Of a DNA stretch of 64,000 nt, positions 44,341-54,237 are shown piece by piece. The DNA comes from Paraburkholderia sp. SOS3 (GTDB lineage Bacteria; Pseudomonadota; Gammaproteobacteria; Burkholderiales; Burkholderiaceae). The position numbers were made by a program, and so were the translations under genes. The stretch's first letter is position 1. Each line of letters starts with the position of its first letter. Location of the stretch: assembly GCF_001922345.1 (NCBI RefSeq), contig NZ_CP018812.1, positions 2,728,001 through 2,792,000 on the forward strand, read 5' to 3'. The notes beneath the pieces were generated by a model that made no database searches, had not been told where the DNA came from, and saw only the letters and a list, made by a program, of their open reading frames with translations.

Positions 44341-44409
44341 ATGAGCCCGTCCGAACTCGACGATTGGTCGACGAACATTCCGGTGTGGACGCCGTATCGT
44401 TCCAATTGA
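44341..44409 (+). CDS. 22-residue micro-ORF
   Basis: ATG 44341 to TGA 44407-44409 encodes MSPSELDDWSTNIPVWTPYR plus two residues. A perfect AAAAGGAG stands at 44327-44334, 6 nt before the ATG, a better ribosome site than most annotated genes here have. The peptide is acidic at first and rich in Trp, Tyr and Pro later, with no membrane segment. It could be a leader peptide, a small regulatory protein or a precursor. It is not PqqA (no Glu/Tyr pair of that family). Nothing else in the window resembles it. Its meaning is open. Confidence 0.45.
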   Translation: MSPSELDDWSTNIPVWTPYRSN

Positions 44410-44483
44410 AGCAACACAGTGTTCCGGCGCCGGTGTTTTGACAGGCTAACCGGCACGAAGATGACAGAGGGCGTGTCGATGCA

Positions 44484-45599
44484 TTACTGCTTCGGCACGC
44501 CCTCGCGCCATTCGCTCCACTGTGTGACGATTGATTGCACGAGCGGATTGCCCGCGCGATAGAGGTTAGCGAGCGCGATATCTCCCCCGCCCTGCCCGTT
44601 CGTGTTCAGCAGATTATCGAGGCTCGAGACGCCGTTTGGCGGCCGATCGAAATCCGCACCGGTGCGCAATACGGCAACGCGCTGCAAATCGACGCGCCCC
44701 GCGCTCGCCGCGCGCTTGAGCGCTTCATAGGTCGCGTTATCTTCCTGCTGCGTCGTGCAGTAATTGCCCTTGCCGTCGGTGAGGATTCGGGTCCATTGGC
44801 GGGCACGTTCGCCCAACGCATTGCCGGACCACCACGTATCGCCGGACAGCGTATCGCACTGAACGACGCCCGGCGGCTGGTTCGCGGGCGCATAGTCGTA
44901 CTTCGCGCGCGTGGCCTGCGCCTGCGAGGCGTCCGCGAGTTCGACGCCGCGCGATAGCGCAAGCGCCGCGTCGGTCAACCGATGGTTCAGCTCAAATACT
45001 TCGGTCCGATATTCGAGCGGCGGCTTGTCGGTCTGGTTTTTTGCGAAAATGCCGAGATAGCCGGTGGTCCAGTTCGGCGGCGCTTCGCGGCTATCGACTT
45101 CCCATTGAATATCGAAGTCGACGAGATAATTCGCCCATGCTGCGGAGCCGAGCGTGCCGCGCGCCGGGTCGATACCGGCCACACCTGCAATCAGGAAGTA
45201 AGTGTGCCGCAAGTCGAAGCGTGGAGAAAACGTCAGCGCCATCATCGATGCAGCAGCGTTCGCGTGACCCATGCCCGTCGTCATCACGCAGACGTCCGTT
45301 TCGTTGCAGCGGACGACCGGATAGTCGGACGACAGCCCCGGCACGCGAATCTCCCGCCACGGACCCAGTTTGTCGAGCCAGACCTTTCCTTCAGGGCCGA
45401 ACATCGACACGATCATTACCTTCGGTGCGCGAACCTGCGCGGCCGCGCGCCGATGCGCCGCCGCATGCGGCCGGGTTTGCGTCTGCGCCTGGGTTTGCGT
45501 GTCTGCGCCAGCCGGCAGTGAGGCGGCACACGCCACTGCGGCAAATGCAATTGAAGCGACGCGGCGTGCAGTATCGATCGGGCGGCGGCGGATTTTCAT
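44484..45599 (-). CDS. Purine nucleoside permease (NUP) family exported protein
   Basis: A 371-residue protein. A signal peptide of about 33 residues is followed by a Gln/Thr run (QTQAQTQT) and an Ala/Arg-rich linker. The rest fits the NUP/PF06516 family: VMIVSMFGPEGKVWLD, VCVMTTGMGHANAAASMMAL, FLIAGVAGIDPARGTLGSAAWA. The fold is that of nucleoside phosphorylases, and a periplasmic nucleoside hydrolase or binding role is more plausible than transport since no membrane helices are seen. The window's deoxyribose genes make a nucleoside link tempting but unproven. Confidence 0.82.
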   Translation of the reverse strand: MKIRRRPIDTARRVASIAFAAVACAASLPAGADTQTQAQTQTRPHAAAHRRAAAQVRAPKVMIVSMFGPEGKVWLDKLGPWREIRVPGLSSDYPVVRCNETDVCVMTTGMGHANAAASMMALTFSPRFDLRHTYFLIAGVAGIDPARGTLGSAAWANYLVDFDIQWEVDSREAPPNWTTGYLGIFAKNQTDKPPLEYRTEVFELNHRLTDAALALSRGVELADASQAQATRAKYDYAPANQPPGVVQCDTLSGDTWWSGNALGERARQWTRILTDGKGNYCTTQQEDNATYEALKRAASAGRVDLQRVAVLRTGADFDRPPNGVSSLDNLLNTNGQGGGDIALANLYRAGNPLVQSIVTQWSEWREGVPKQ

Positions 45600-45727
45600 C
45601 GAGCATCGTTCCTTTTATTTTTTTGCAACCGGATGTTGAAGCGCAAACAAGTATAGTGGCGCGTTCAACGTGTGCTCATTAAACTTGCGCGCCTGTCGCC
45701 ACATTGCGAAGCGTCACATCCGGCGCA

Positions 45728-46633
45728 TCAGGTTCGCGGCACATCCGGCTCGAAGAATACCCAGCGCACCTGCGGAAACTTATGCTGCAACTCCGCTTCG
45801 ATCACATTAATCGCGTCGACCATCGCGCGTCCGCTGTCGTAGTCGATCATTTCCGCCTGAACCGCCACCACCACGTGCCGTCCCCATTGCAGCGTGATCA
45901 GATTGATGATGCTGCGAATCTCGCCGCGCGCGCGCAGATGCGCCTCGATCGCACGACGCACTTCGGGGCTCGCCGATTCGCCGATGATCATCGACTTCAC
46001 TTCGCGCGCCACGAGCCACGCGATTATCATCAGCAGCAAGCCGACGCCGATCGAACCGAGCGCATCGAAGATCGGATTGCCGGTCAGCATAGTAAGCAGC
46101 ACCGCAACGAAGGCGATCGCAAGACCCGCGAGTGCCGCAATGTCTTCGCCTGCGACCACGAGCAGTTCGGACTCGCGCGTTTCGCGAAACCAGCGCCACA
46201 GCGATTTATCCGGATTGGTCTTGCGGATTTCGCGCATTGCGCCTGTCAGCGACAGCGCCTCGAGCACGACCGACACACCCAATACCGTCAGCGCGACATA
46301 CGCGTACGAGAGCGGCTCGTGCACGAGCACGCGGTGCACGCCCTCATAAACCGAAAACGCCCCTCCGACAAAGAACAGCAGCAACGCGACGATCAGCGAA
46401 TAGAAGTAAATCGCGCGGCCTGCTCCTAGCGGATGCAGCGGGCTCGCGGGCCGGCGCGCCTGGCGCAGGCCGAACAGCAGCAATACCTGATTGCCGCAGT
46501 CGGCGCTCGAGTGAATCGCTTCGGCGAACATCGCGCCTGAGCCCGTGAAGGCCGCGGCCGCGAATTTGCAAATGGCGATGCCGATATTCGCGGCAAGCGC
46601 GTAAAAGATGGCTTTCGGCGATTCTTCCGTCAT
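45728..46633 (-). CDS. Cation diffusion facilitator
   Basis: A 301-residue CDF transporter. Six helices begin at FYALAANIGIAICKF; helix 2 carries the metal site HSSAD with His41 and Asp45, and helix 5 gives the other His/Asp pair (ALAGLAIAFVAV region). The cytoplasmic C-terminal domain starts at IEAHLRARGEI. The group resembles SLC30A9-like proteins. It exports Zn2+ or a similar ion against H+, though the exact metal is unknown. The gene starts 90 nt after selD stop on the same strand. Confidence 0.85.
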   Translation of the reverse strand: MTEESPKAIFYALAANIGIAICKFAAAAFTGSGAMFAEAIHSSADCGNQVLLLFGLRQARRPASPLHPLGAGRAIYFYSLIVALLLFFVGGAFSVYEGVHRVLVHEPLSYAYVALTVLGVSVVLEALSLTGAMREIRKTNPDKSLWRWFRETRESELLVVAGEDIAALAGLAIAFVAVLLTMLTGNPIFDALGSIGVGLLLMIIAWLVAREVKSMIIGESASPEVRRAIEAHLRARGEIRSIINLITLQWGRHVVVAVQAEMIDYDSGRAMVDAINVIEAELQHKFPQVRWVFFEPDVPRT

Positions 46634-46683
46634 CGTCGGTATAAGAGATGTTATTGGACGTGTATGTCAAACGATATCAGCCA

Positions 46684-46737
46684 ACTTCAATCGACTTCAA
46701 ACAACCACTTCAAACGACCACTTCAAACGACTTCAAT
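46684..46737. repeat. ACTTCAA micro-repeats after the selD stop
   Basis: ACTTCAA occurs five times at 46684, 46694, 46707, 46720 and 46730, with periods of 10, 13, 13 and 10. On the minus strand this is a TTGAAGT series that begins within the last codons of selD and runs into the spacer to the CDF gene, like an expanded copy of the selD 3' end. Confidence 0.65.
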
Positions 46738-47787
46738 ACCCGCCGCGCCACCCGTCATTTCGCCGATTACCGCGGCGCGCGCGAAGCCGTCGTCGCGGAA
46801 AATCGCGAGCACATCGTCGACCGTATCGGAAGCGCATGCAACGAGAAGGCCGCCCGACGTCTGCGGATCGGTCAGGAGCGTGCGCGCCGTCTCGGGCAAA
46901 CTGCCGGCCAGTTGCACCTGCTCGCCGTACGACGCCCAGTTGCGGCCCGACGCGCCCGTGAACACACCGGCTGCGGCGAACGCGTCGACGCCGTCGAGCC
47001 ATGGCAGGTCCGCGTAACGCACGCGTGCACCGAGCCCTGCGCCGCGCGCCATTTCGAGTGCGTGGCCGAGCAGGCCGAATCCCGTGACGTCCGTCAGCGC
47101 ATGCACGCCCGGCAGCGCAGCAAGCGCGGTGCCCGGCCGGTTCAGCTTCGTGGTCGACTCGATCATCTGCGCGTAACCCGCGTCGCCGAGCTGGTTCTTC
47201 TTCAATGCCGCCGACAGCACGCCGACGCCGAGCGGTTTGCCGAGCACGAGCACGTCGCCGGCCTGCGCGGCCGCATTGCGTTTGACGCGCTGCGGGTGCA
47301 CGACGCCAAGCGCGGCGAGTCCGTAGATCGGCTCGACCGAATCGATCGAATGGCCGCCCGCGACTGGAATACCGGCTTGCGCGCATATGTCTTCGCCACC
47401 GCGCAACACCGCGGCGATCACGTCGTGCGGCAGCACGTTGATCGGCATGCCGACAAGCGCGAGCGCAAGAATCGGCTTGCCGCCCATTGCGTAGACGTCC
47501 GACAGCGCGTTGGTCGCCGCGATACGGCCGAAGTCGTACGGATCGTCGACGATCGGCATAAAGAAATCGGTGGTCGCAATAATCGCCTGCTCGTCGTTGA
47601 GGCGATAAACGGCGGCATCGTCGGCGGTCTCGGTGCCGACGAGCAGATCGGGGAATGTCGGCAGCGGCATGCTGCGCCTGAGCAGATTCGACAGGACTGC
47701 CGGCGCGATCTTGCAGCCGCAGCCGCCGCCGTGCGACAGGCTCGTCAGACGAGGGACAGTAAGGTTAGGCGTAGCGGTTTCGGTCAT
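46723..47787 (-). CDS. selD: Selenide, water dikinase SelD
   Basis: A 354-residue enzyme making selenophosphate from selenide and ATP. GGCGCK at residues 21-26 is the N-terminal active-site loop with Cys23 and Lys26 equal to Cys17 and Lys20 of E. coli SelD; a Cys, not selenocysteine, is encoded. FFMPIVDDPYDFGRIAATNALSDVYAMGG and AGGHSIDSVEPIYGLAALG (in part) are family motifs. ATG 47787 starts METATP-like sequence; the frame continues upstream but with low-complexity Arg residues. No selA, selB, selC or selU is in the window. Confidence 0.92.
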   Translation of the reverse strand: MTETATPNLTVPRLTSLSHGGGCGCKIAPAVLSNLLRRSMPLPTFPDLLVGTETADDAAVYRLNDEQAIIATTDFFMPIVDDPYDFGRIAATNALSDVYAMGGKPILALALVGMPINVLPHDVIAAVLRGGEDICAQAGIPVAGGHSIDSVEPIYGLAALGVVHPQRVKRNAAAQAGDVLVLGKPLGVGVLSAALKKNQLGDAGYAQMIESTTKLNRPGTALAALPGVHALTDVTGFGLLGHALEMARGAGLGARVRYADLPWLDGVDAFAAAGVFTGASGRNWASYGEQVQLAGSLPETARTLLTDPQTSGGLLVACASDTVDDVLAIFRDDGFARAAVIGEMTGGAAGIEVV

Positions 47788-47872
47788 GACGGGACGCAAT
47801 GCGGTAGAGAAAACAACCGATATTATCGGCTGTCTGGTGGAAATTCGCGTCGACGACGACGCTCGACGGCAT

Positions 47873-50800
47873 TCAGTGCCGCTCGAGCGCCGCCATCTCG
47901 CGTACCACGACGAGCAGCATCGACAGGCTTGCACCGCCCGCCGCGCGCAGATCGTTGAGCAACTGCGCGTAGCGCGCAAGCGCGGTTTCGCGCCGTGCAC
48001 GCCACGCGTCGACAAGCGTGCCGGGATCGGTCATCTCCGATGCGTCCGCTGCCTGCGCCAGCGCACTCGTCGCCAGCTGGCGCTTCAACCGCGCCAGTTC
48101 GGCGAGCGCCGCGGCGCGCGCCATCACGTCCCAATGCGTCGGCGTCGGCAGCGCGGCGGCACGCTCGCCGATCCAGCGATAGTTCAGGTGCGTACCGAGC
48201 GCGAAATACACGCCCGCGACCTGTTCGAGACTGCGGCCGCTCGTCGCCGCGACTTCGGCGATGTCGAGCAGCGCCGCCGGAATTTCGCCGCTCGCCACAC
48301 GCACGGCGAGATCGCTGTCCACGCCCGCATCGACGAGCACGCGCTGCCGCTCCGAAATGGCTTCGATATCGGCGGCCGGCAGCAGCGCCGGCAATTGCGG
48401 CGCGAGCCGTTGCGCCGCGTCGCGGCAGCGCGCGATCAGCGCCGCCGCGCCGCCATCGCGGAGTTCTCCCGTCTGCAGATGACGCAGGAACCACAGCGAG
48501 GCGCTTTCGAGCAGCCGCGTGATTTCGACGAACATGCGCGCCTGCACGTCGTCGGGCACGCGATTGTCGAGCGCGTCGATTCTGCGCCACACGTCGTCGA
48601 GATCGAAAACGCTGCGCGCCATCAGGCAGGCGCGCACGATATCGCCCGGTTGCGCGTCAGTTTCTTCCATCATGCGGTGCACGAACGCACAGCCGACGCG
48701 ATTGACCAGCCCGTTCGTCAGATACGTCGCCAGAATCTCGCGACGCAGCGGGTGGCGATGCATCGGCTCGTCGAAGCGCTCGCGCAGCGGCTGCGGAAAG
48801 TACTCGGCGAGCATGCCGGCCACGAGCGCGTCTTCGGGCACATCGGATTCGAGCAGCGCATCGTAGAGCCACATCTTGCTGTACGCGAGCAGCACCGCGC
48901 GCTCCGGCGACGTGAGGCCCTGCTTCGCCGTATGCCGCTCGTTGATCTGGTCGTCGGTCGGCAGGAATTCGATCGCGCGGTTCAAACGGCCGATGCGTTC
49001 GAGATAGCGCATCAAACGCGTCTCCCCCTCGAGCATGTCCGCCGCGTAGCGGCCCGCGATCGACAGCGCCTGCGTCTGATAGTAATTGTCCTGCAACACG
49101 AGCAAACCGACTTCCTCGGTCATTTCCGCAAGCAATGCGTTGCGCTGCTTGCCGGTCATCTCGCCGTCCGCCACCACGAGACCGAGCAGGATCTTGATGT
49201 TCACTTCGTGATCCGAACAGTCGACGCCCGCTGAATTGTCGATTGCATCGGTATTCACGCGTCCGCCGCGTTGCGCGAACTCGATGCGGCCGTATTGCGT
49301 GAGCCCGAGATTGCCGCCTTCGGCCACCACCTTGCAGCGCAACTCGTTGCCATTTACACGCACCGCGTCGTTGGTGCGGTCGCCGACCTGAGCATGCGTT
49401 TCGTGGCTCGCTTTCACATAGGTGCCGATGCCGCCGTTGTAGAGCAGGTCGACGGGCGCCTGCAGAATCGCACGAATCAGTTCGTTCGGCGTCAGCGCGG
49501 TTGCGCTAATGCCGAGCACGCTTTGCATCGCAGCCGATATCGGCACCGTTTTAGCCGCGCGCGGAAACACACCGCCGCCCGCCGAGATCAGCGAGGGATC
49601 GTAGTCGGCCCAGCTCGAACGTTCGAGGCCGAACAGACGCTGCCGTTCGGCGAGGCTCGCCGCCGTATCGGGGTTTGGATCGAGAAACACATGACGATGA
49701 TCGAACGCCGCGACGAGCCTGATATGCGGCGATAGCAGCATGCCGTTGCCGAACACGTCGCCCGACATATCGCCGATGCCGACCACGGTGAAATCGGTCG
49801 CCTGCGTATCGACGCCCATCTCTCGAAAGTGCCGCTTGACCGACTCCCACGCACCGCGCGCGGTGATCGCCATTTTCTTGTGGTCGTAGCCGACCGAGCC
49901 GCCCGATGCGAACGCATCGTCGAGCCAGAAGCCGTATTGCTGCGAGATCGCATTCGCGTAGTCGGAAAACGTCGCGGTGCCCTTGTCCGCGGCGACGACG
50001 AGATACGGATCGTCGGGATCGTGCCGCACGACGTCGGGCGGCGGCACGATCTCCGTACCCGAACGGTTATCGGTCAGATCGAGCAGGCCGCGCAAAAACG
50101 TCTGGTAGCACGCGACGCCTTCGCGCAGCCACGCTTCCCGATCACTCAGCGGCGGCGGATTCTTGACGACGAAGCCGCCCTTCGAGCCGACCGGCACGAT
50201 CACGACGTTCTTCACCATCTGCGCTTTCATGAGCCCAAGCACCTCGGTGCGGAAATCCTCGCGGCGATCGGACCAGCGCAATCCGCCGCGCGCGACGCGC
50301 CCGCCGCGCAGATGCACGCCTTCCACCCGCGGCGAGTAAACCCAGATTTCGAACATCGGCTTCGGTTCGGGCAAACCGGGCACCCTGGCCGGATCGAATT
50401 TGAACGACAGATACGGCATCGGCTTGCCATGCGTGTCGCGATGGAAATAATTCGTGCGCACCGACGCGTTGATCACACCGAGGAACTGCCGCAGGATGCG
50501 GTCTTCGTCGAGATTGGGCACCTGGTCGAGCGCGCCTTCGATCACCTTCAGCAGCCGCTCGATGCGCGCCTCGCGGCCCGTGCCCGGCGACGGATCGAAG
50601 CGCGCGATAAACAGTTCCACGAGCACCCGCGCGATTGCCGGGTTGCCCGTCAATGCGCGCACGATATAAGCGTCGCTGAAGGTCGAACCGACCTGCCGCA
50701 AATACTTCGCATACGCACGCAGGATCGTGACTTCGCGCGCGGCCAGATGCGCGCTCAGCACGAGTCTGTTCAGATCGTCGCTTTCGATCGTGCCGCACCA

Positions 50801-52723
50801 GACCTGTTCGAATGCATCTTCGAACAGGTCTTTGACGCGCTCGATATCGAATTCGGTTTCGTCGGCAAGCTCGAGGCCGAAGTCGTGAATCCACGCGGGC
50901 TGCGCGTGCGGCGCTTCGATCAGATACGGGCGCTCCTCGTCGACGCGCACGCCCAGATGCTCGAGCATCGGCAGGCTGCGCGATAGCGCAATCGGTTCGC
51001 CCACGCGATACACCTTGAAACGGAAGGCACGCGGCGCCGATTCGATCGGCCGGTACAGGTTCATCGCAAGATGGCCGGTGGCCTGCACGCGTTCGATCAG
51101 TTCGATGTCGCGCACCGCCGTGCGCGCGGCGTAGTCGTCGCGATAGCCGGCCGGAAACGATTCGGCATAGTGCTGCAGCAGACGATTGCCCTGCTCTTCG
51201 CCGAACGTATCGAGCAGCGCATCGGCAAGATCGTCCTGCCAGCGGCGCGAGACCTGCACGAGCCGCGTTTCGAGCTCGCGCGTGTCGACATCGTGCATTG
51301 CGCCCGGCTCCGCGCGCACGACGAAATGAATCCTCGCAAGCGTCGACTCCGACAACAGCGGCGTGAACTCGACCGCTTTACCGTTGAACACCTCGAGCAG
51401 CAGTTTCGCAATGCGCCGGCGCAGATCGGTCGTGTACTTTTCGCGCGGCACGAACACGAGGCACGACACGAAGCGGTCGAAGCGGTCGCGCCGCACGAAA
51501 ATGCGCGTGCGCTGATGTTCCTGCAAACGCAGGACTCCCATCGCAATGTCGTAAAGATCCTTTTCGTCCGCCTGGAACAGTTCGTCGCGCGGATAGGTTT
51601 CGAGCACCGTCACGAGCGATTTGCCGAGGTGGCCCTTCGGAAGAAAGCCCGCGCGCCGCACGATATTCGCTATTTTGCGCCGCACGATCGGGATGTCGGT
51701 GGCCGAACCGATGTAAGCGGTCGACGTGTAAAGCCCGATAAACCGCCGCTCGCCGGCGATCTTCCCGTCGCGCCCGACGAGCTTCACGCCGACATAGTCG
51801 AGATAACCGGGCCGGTGAACCGTCGCGCGCGAATTAGCTTTCGTCAGAAAGATCGGCAACGCGCCGCTGATGATTTCCGCGGCCGCGGGCGGCAACGGCG
51901 TGACGTCGGCCGTGGGTTCGTCGCGCAAGGCATCGCGCAGAATGCCGAGGCCGGTGCCCGGTACCGCACGCAGTCCGAAACCGCCGCCGTGCGAGACGAG
52001 TTCGTAGTCGCGCTGACCGAGAAACGTGAAGTGATCGGCGACCATCCATTCGAGAAATGCGCGCGCTTCGACGCCGTCCACGCTGGTTTCGCGTGCGGCG
52101 AGATCCTTGATCGTGCCGCGTGCGATGTCGGCGATGTTCTGCCAGTCTTCGACCGCCGCGCGCACGTCGCCGAGCACGCGCGCAATCGAGGCGCGCAATG
52201 CTTCGAGTTTCACCGCATCGCCGCAACGGTCCACCTCGAAATGAATAAACGACGCGAGTTGCGACTTCCCGTCGTCGGGCACCGAGCCGCCGACGGCGAC
52301 GCGCTCGATATTGCCGTCCTTGCCGCGCCAGATCCGGAACACCGGGTGCACGACCGAGTGCAGCGAAAGCCCGAGGCCGTTGACAGCCATCGATACCGAA
52401 TCGACGAGAAACGGCATGTCGTCATTGACGATCTCGAGCACCGTATGATCGGAATGCCAGCCGTGCTGTTCGAGAATCGGGTTGTACACGCGCAACCGTT
52501 CGCTGCCGGGCACGAAACGCTGCGCGGTTTGCCAATGCGCCATCGCGGCGCCATACAGGTCGGGAATATTGCGGCTTTGCAGTTCGTCGGCGTCGACGAA
52601 ATCGTAGTAGTGCCGCAGGAAAGGTTCGACTATCGCAAAGGCCGGTTCGGGCAACCGGCCCCGCGCGAATTCGACGACATCGTTGAGCAGGTGCGCGATG
52701 GCTTCTTCGTTTTTCGCTTGCAT
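47873..52723 (-). CDS. NAD-specific glutamate dehydrogenase, large (Bac_GDH) type
   Basis: A 1616-residue protein of the 160-180 kDa family. N-terminal ACT-like regulatory segments precede the catalytic core: GGLRWSDRREDFRTEVLGLM, PVGSKGGFVVKNPPP with the active Lys, and GVGIGDMSGDVFGNGMLLS (in part). It catalyses NAD-dependent oxidative deamination of glutamate to 2-oxoglutarate and NH4+. GGAGG precedes ATG 52723, which decides the start; a frame reaching 53158 is not used. The gene stands alone. Activity and hexameric assembly follow from the family. Confidence 0.93.
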   Translation of the reverse strand: MQAKNEEAIAHLLNDVVEFARGRLPEPAFAIVEPFLRHYYDFVDADELQSRNIPDLYGAAMAHWQTAQRFVPGSERLRVYNPILEQHGWHSDHTVLEIVNDDMPFLVDSVSMAVNGLGLSLHSVVHPVFRIWRGKDGNIERVAVGGSVPDDGKSQLASFIHFEVDRCGDAVKLEALRASIARVLGDVRAAVEDWQNIADIARGTIKDLAARETSVDGVEARAFLEWMVADHFTFLGQRDYELVSHGGGFGLRAVPGTGLGILRDALRDEPTADVTPLPPAAAEIISGALPIFLTKANSRATVHRPGYLDYVGVKLVGRDGKIAGERRFIGLYTSTAYIGSATDIPIVRRKIANIVRRAGFLPKGHLGKSLVTVLETYPRDELFQADEKDLYDIAMGVLRLQEHQRTRIFVRRDRFDRFVSCLVFVPREKYTTDLRRRIAKLLLEVFNGKAVEFTPLLSESTLARIHFVVRAEPGAMHDVDTRELETRLVQVSRRWQDDLADALLDTFGEEQGNRLLQHYAESFPAGYRDDYAARTAVRDIELIERVQATGHLAMNLYRPIESAPRAFRFKVYRVGEPIALSRSLPMLEHLGVRVDEERPYLIEAPHAQPAWIHDFGLELADETEFDIERVKDLFEDAFEQVWCGTIESDDLNRLVLSAHLAAREVTILRAYAKYLRQVGSTFSDAYIVRALTGNPAIARVLVELFIARFDPSPGTGREARIERLLKVIEGALDQVPNLDEDRILRQFLGVINASVRTNYFHRDTHGKPMPYLSFKFDPARVPGLPEPKPMFEIWVYSPRVEGVHLRGGRVARGGLRWSDRREDFRTEVLGLMKAQMVKNVVIVPVGSKGGFVVKNPPPLSDREAWLREGVACYQTFLRGLLDLTDNRSGTEIVPPPDVVRHDPDDPYLVVAADKGTATFSDYANAISQQYGFWLDDAFASGGSVGYDHKKMAITARGAWESVKRHFREMGVDTQATDFTVVGIGDMSGDVFGNGMLLSPHIRLVAAFDHRHVFLDPNPDTAASLAERQRLFGLERSSWADYDPSLISAGGGVFPRAAKTVPISAAMQSVLGISATALTPNELIRAILQAPVDLLYNGGIGTYVKASHETHAQVGDRTNDAVRVNGNELRCKVVAEGGNLGLTQYGRIEFAQRGGRVNTDAIDNSAGVDCSDHEVNIKILLGLVVADGEMTGKQRNALLAEMTEEVGLLVLQDNYYQTQALSIAGRYAADMLEGETRLMRYLERIGRLNRAIEFLPTDDQINERHTAKQGLTSPERAVLLAYSKMWLYDALLESDVPEDALVAGMLAEYFPQPLRERFDEPMHRHPLRREILATYLTNGLVNRVGCAFVHRMMEETDAQPGDIVRACLMARSVFDLDDVWRRIDALDNRVPDDVQARMFVEITRLLESASLWFLRHLQTGELRDGGAAALIARCRDAAQRLAPQLPALLPAADIEAISERQRVLVDAGVDSDLAVRVASGEIPAALLDIAEVAATSGRSLEQVAGVYFALGTHLNYRWIGERAAALPTPTHWDVMARAAALAELARLKRQLATSALAQAADASEMTDPGTLVDAWRARRETALARYAQLLNDLRAAGGASLSMLLVVVREMAALERH

Positions 52724-52889
52724 GACGTCCTCCACGGCGGGTGGCGATCCACTGCATCGGCGATACATCGGCATTATGCACCCTGCCCGCGCCACCTCCG
52801 TGCGCGTCGCTGTGCCGCGAACAGCATGGCGAATCAGGCGAATTGGGGGCAATCGAGCCGTGCGCTCGAGCAGCGAACCAACCGGCAAA

Positions 52890-54068
52890 TCAGGAGTGAG
52901 CGTCAGGTCGCGCCGGGCGGCTTGTCGAAGCCGTCGACGCGCCGCGCGACGGCACCGCGATGGGGGCCGCGTATGACACGGGCTTTGCTTCAGACGCAGC
53001 CAGTTGCGGCGACGCCGCTCGCGGAAATTCGGTTTGCCGAGGCGTCGCTGGTGCGGGCTTCGCGCGCGATGCCGGTGCTTGCGGCAGTGCCTCGGGCGAT
53101 GCCTCCGATGCGCGCGCGTTTCGCAAATCGATCGCGGTTGCGATAGGCGGTCGTGCATCCGCTCGACGCACCGCAGGCGGCAAAATCAGTTGCACCGGCA
53201 ACGCTGGCGTCACTGCCGCCGTCGCGTCCGCTGCATTCACATGCATCGACATGAACGGCCGCGCATGCACCAAAGGCCCGATCGTCTGGTGGACTTCGCA
53301 GGAAGGAAGCAATGGCGTGCGCCGCTCGCGATGCACGGGCACTGCCACGGGCGCTGCATATGAAACATGCCGGACTTGCGCCGCAGGCATGACCGGTTCG
53401 ACATCCGCTTGCGCCGTACGAGCCGGCACCGCAACCGGCGCCGCATAGGAAACGGGCGGCTTGCGTACCGGCAGCGGAGCATCCGGCAGCGACGCCTGCC
53501 CCGCAGCGCGCTGCAATGCCGAGTCGCATGGCGGTGTCGGTACTTGCGGCACGGTTGCGTCGACTTCCACCGGCACGACAACGCGTTCATTACGCGCTTC
53601 ATCGACCCGCGCCGCGTTCTCGAGCGGGGCCGGCCGCGCCGGCGTCGCGGCATCGGTATCGGCATCCGCGAGCGACATGGCGTTGCCGCGCGGCTTCCCC
53701 CAATCCGGTTCGTTCGCCTGCCCGTGGGCGAAGAACGTCGCTGCTGACGGTGTACTCATGGTCGCGACCGTGTCGGTATGCACTGGAACCGCAGTTGGCG
53801 CGGCGTACGAAACCGCTACGCTTTGCGCACTCGCCGCGTCGGTCATGCATTGTGCATCCGATTCTGCCGCATCGACAATCGGCAAATTTGCGAACCCACT
53901 CAGGCTTTCTTCAGGCGGCGGCGCGAGCGGCGCGTCGGCTGTGCCTGCGGATTCCGCGGTCGTCTCTTCGACCGCTTCCATGTGTTGCGCGTACGCGACC
54001 GCGAACGGCGCAACGCTCGTGCAAACGACCGTTGCAATTCGTGCAAGCTTGCAGGTCTGCGTCTTCAT
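52890..54068 (-). CDS. Exported repeat protein (VSYAAPxAVP)
   Basis: A 392-residue protein with a clear signal peptide (residues 1-27, ending AYA). The mature part is rich in Ala, Pro and Val and contains four copies of VSYAAPxAVP at 86-95, 206-215, 235-244 and 364-373. Between copies are acidic and Pro/Arg-rich linkers, no membrane helices and only a few Cys. It looks like an extended, secreted or periplasmic protein. I know of no such family; the opposite strand also has long open frames, so the reading strand rests on the signal peptide and repeats. ATG 54068 begins MKTQTCKLAR. Confidence 0.65.
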   Translation of the reverse strand: MKTQTCKLARIATVVCTSVAPFAVAYAQHMEAVEETTAESAGTADAPLAPPPEESLSGFANLPIVDAAESDAQCMTDAASAQSVAVSYAAPTAVPVHTDTVATMSTPSAATFFAHGQANEPDWGKPRGNAMSLADADTDAATPARPAPLENAARVDEARNERVVVPVEVDATVPQVPTPPCDSALQRAAGQASLPDAPLPVRKPPVSYAAPVAVPARTAQADVEPVMPAAQVRHVSYAAPVAVPVHRERRTPLLPSCEVHQTIGPLVHARPFMSMHVNAADATAAVTPALPVQLILPPAVRRADARPPIATAIDLRNARASEASPEALPQAPASRAKPAPATPRQTEFPRAASPQLAASEAKPVSYAAPIAVPSRGASTASTSRPARPDAHS

Positions 54069-54237
54069 GATCGCCCCGGAAGGCACCAGGTCGGGCGTGG
54101 GCGCCACGACGAAATCAAGGCCCGTCGCGATGGATGCCGGTATAAAGCAGCGCGCCGGGCGTCGCGGCTATGCGCTGATATTTTCCGGCTTGCCTATCCG
54201 TTGCCTCTCGAGCCCTTTCGCCCGCAACACGACTGCG

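Noticed and set aside
44341..44409. pqqA as identity of the micro-ORF
   Set aside because: PqqA has a Glu-x3-Tyr pair and is followed by pqqB; neither is found here.
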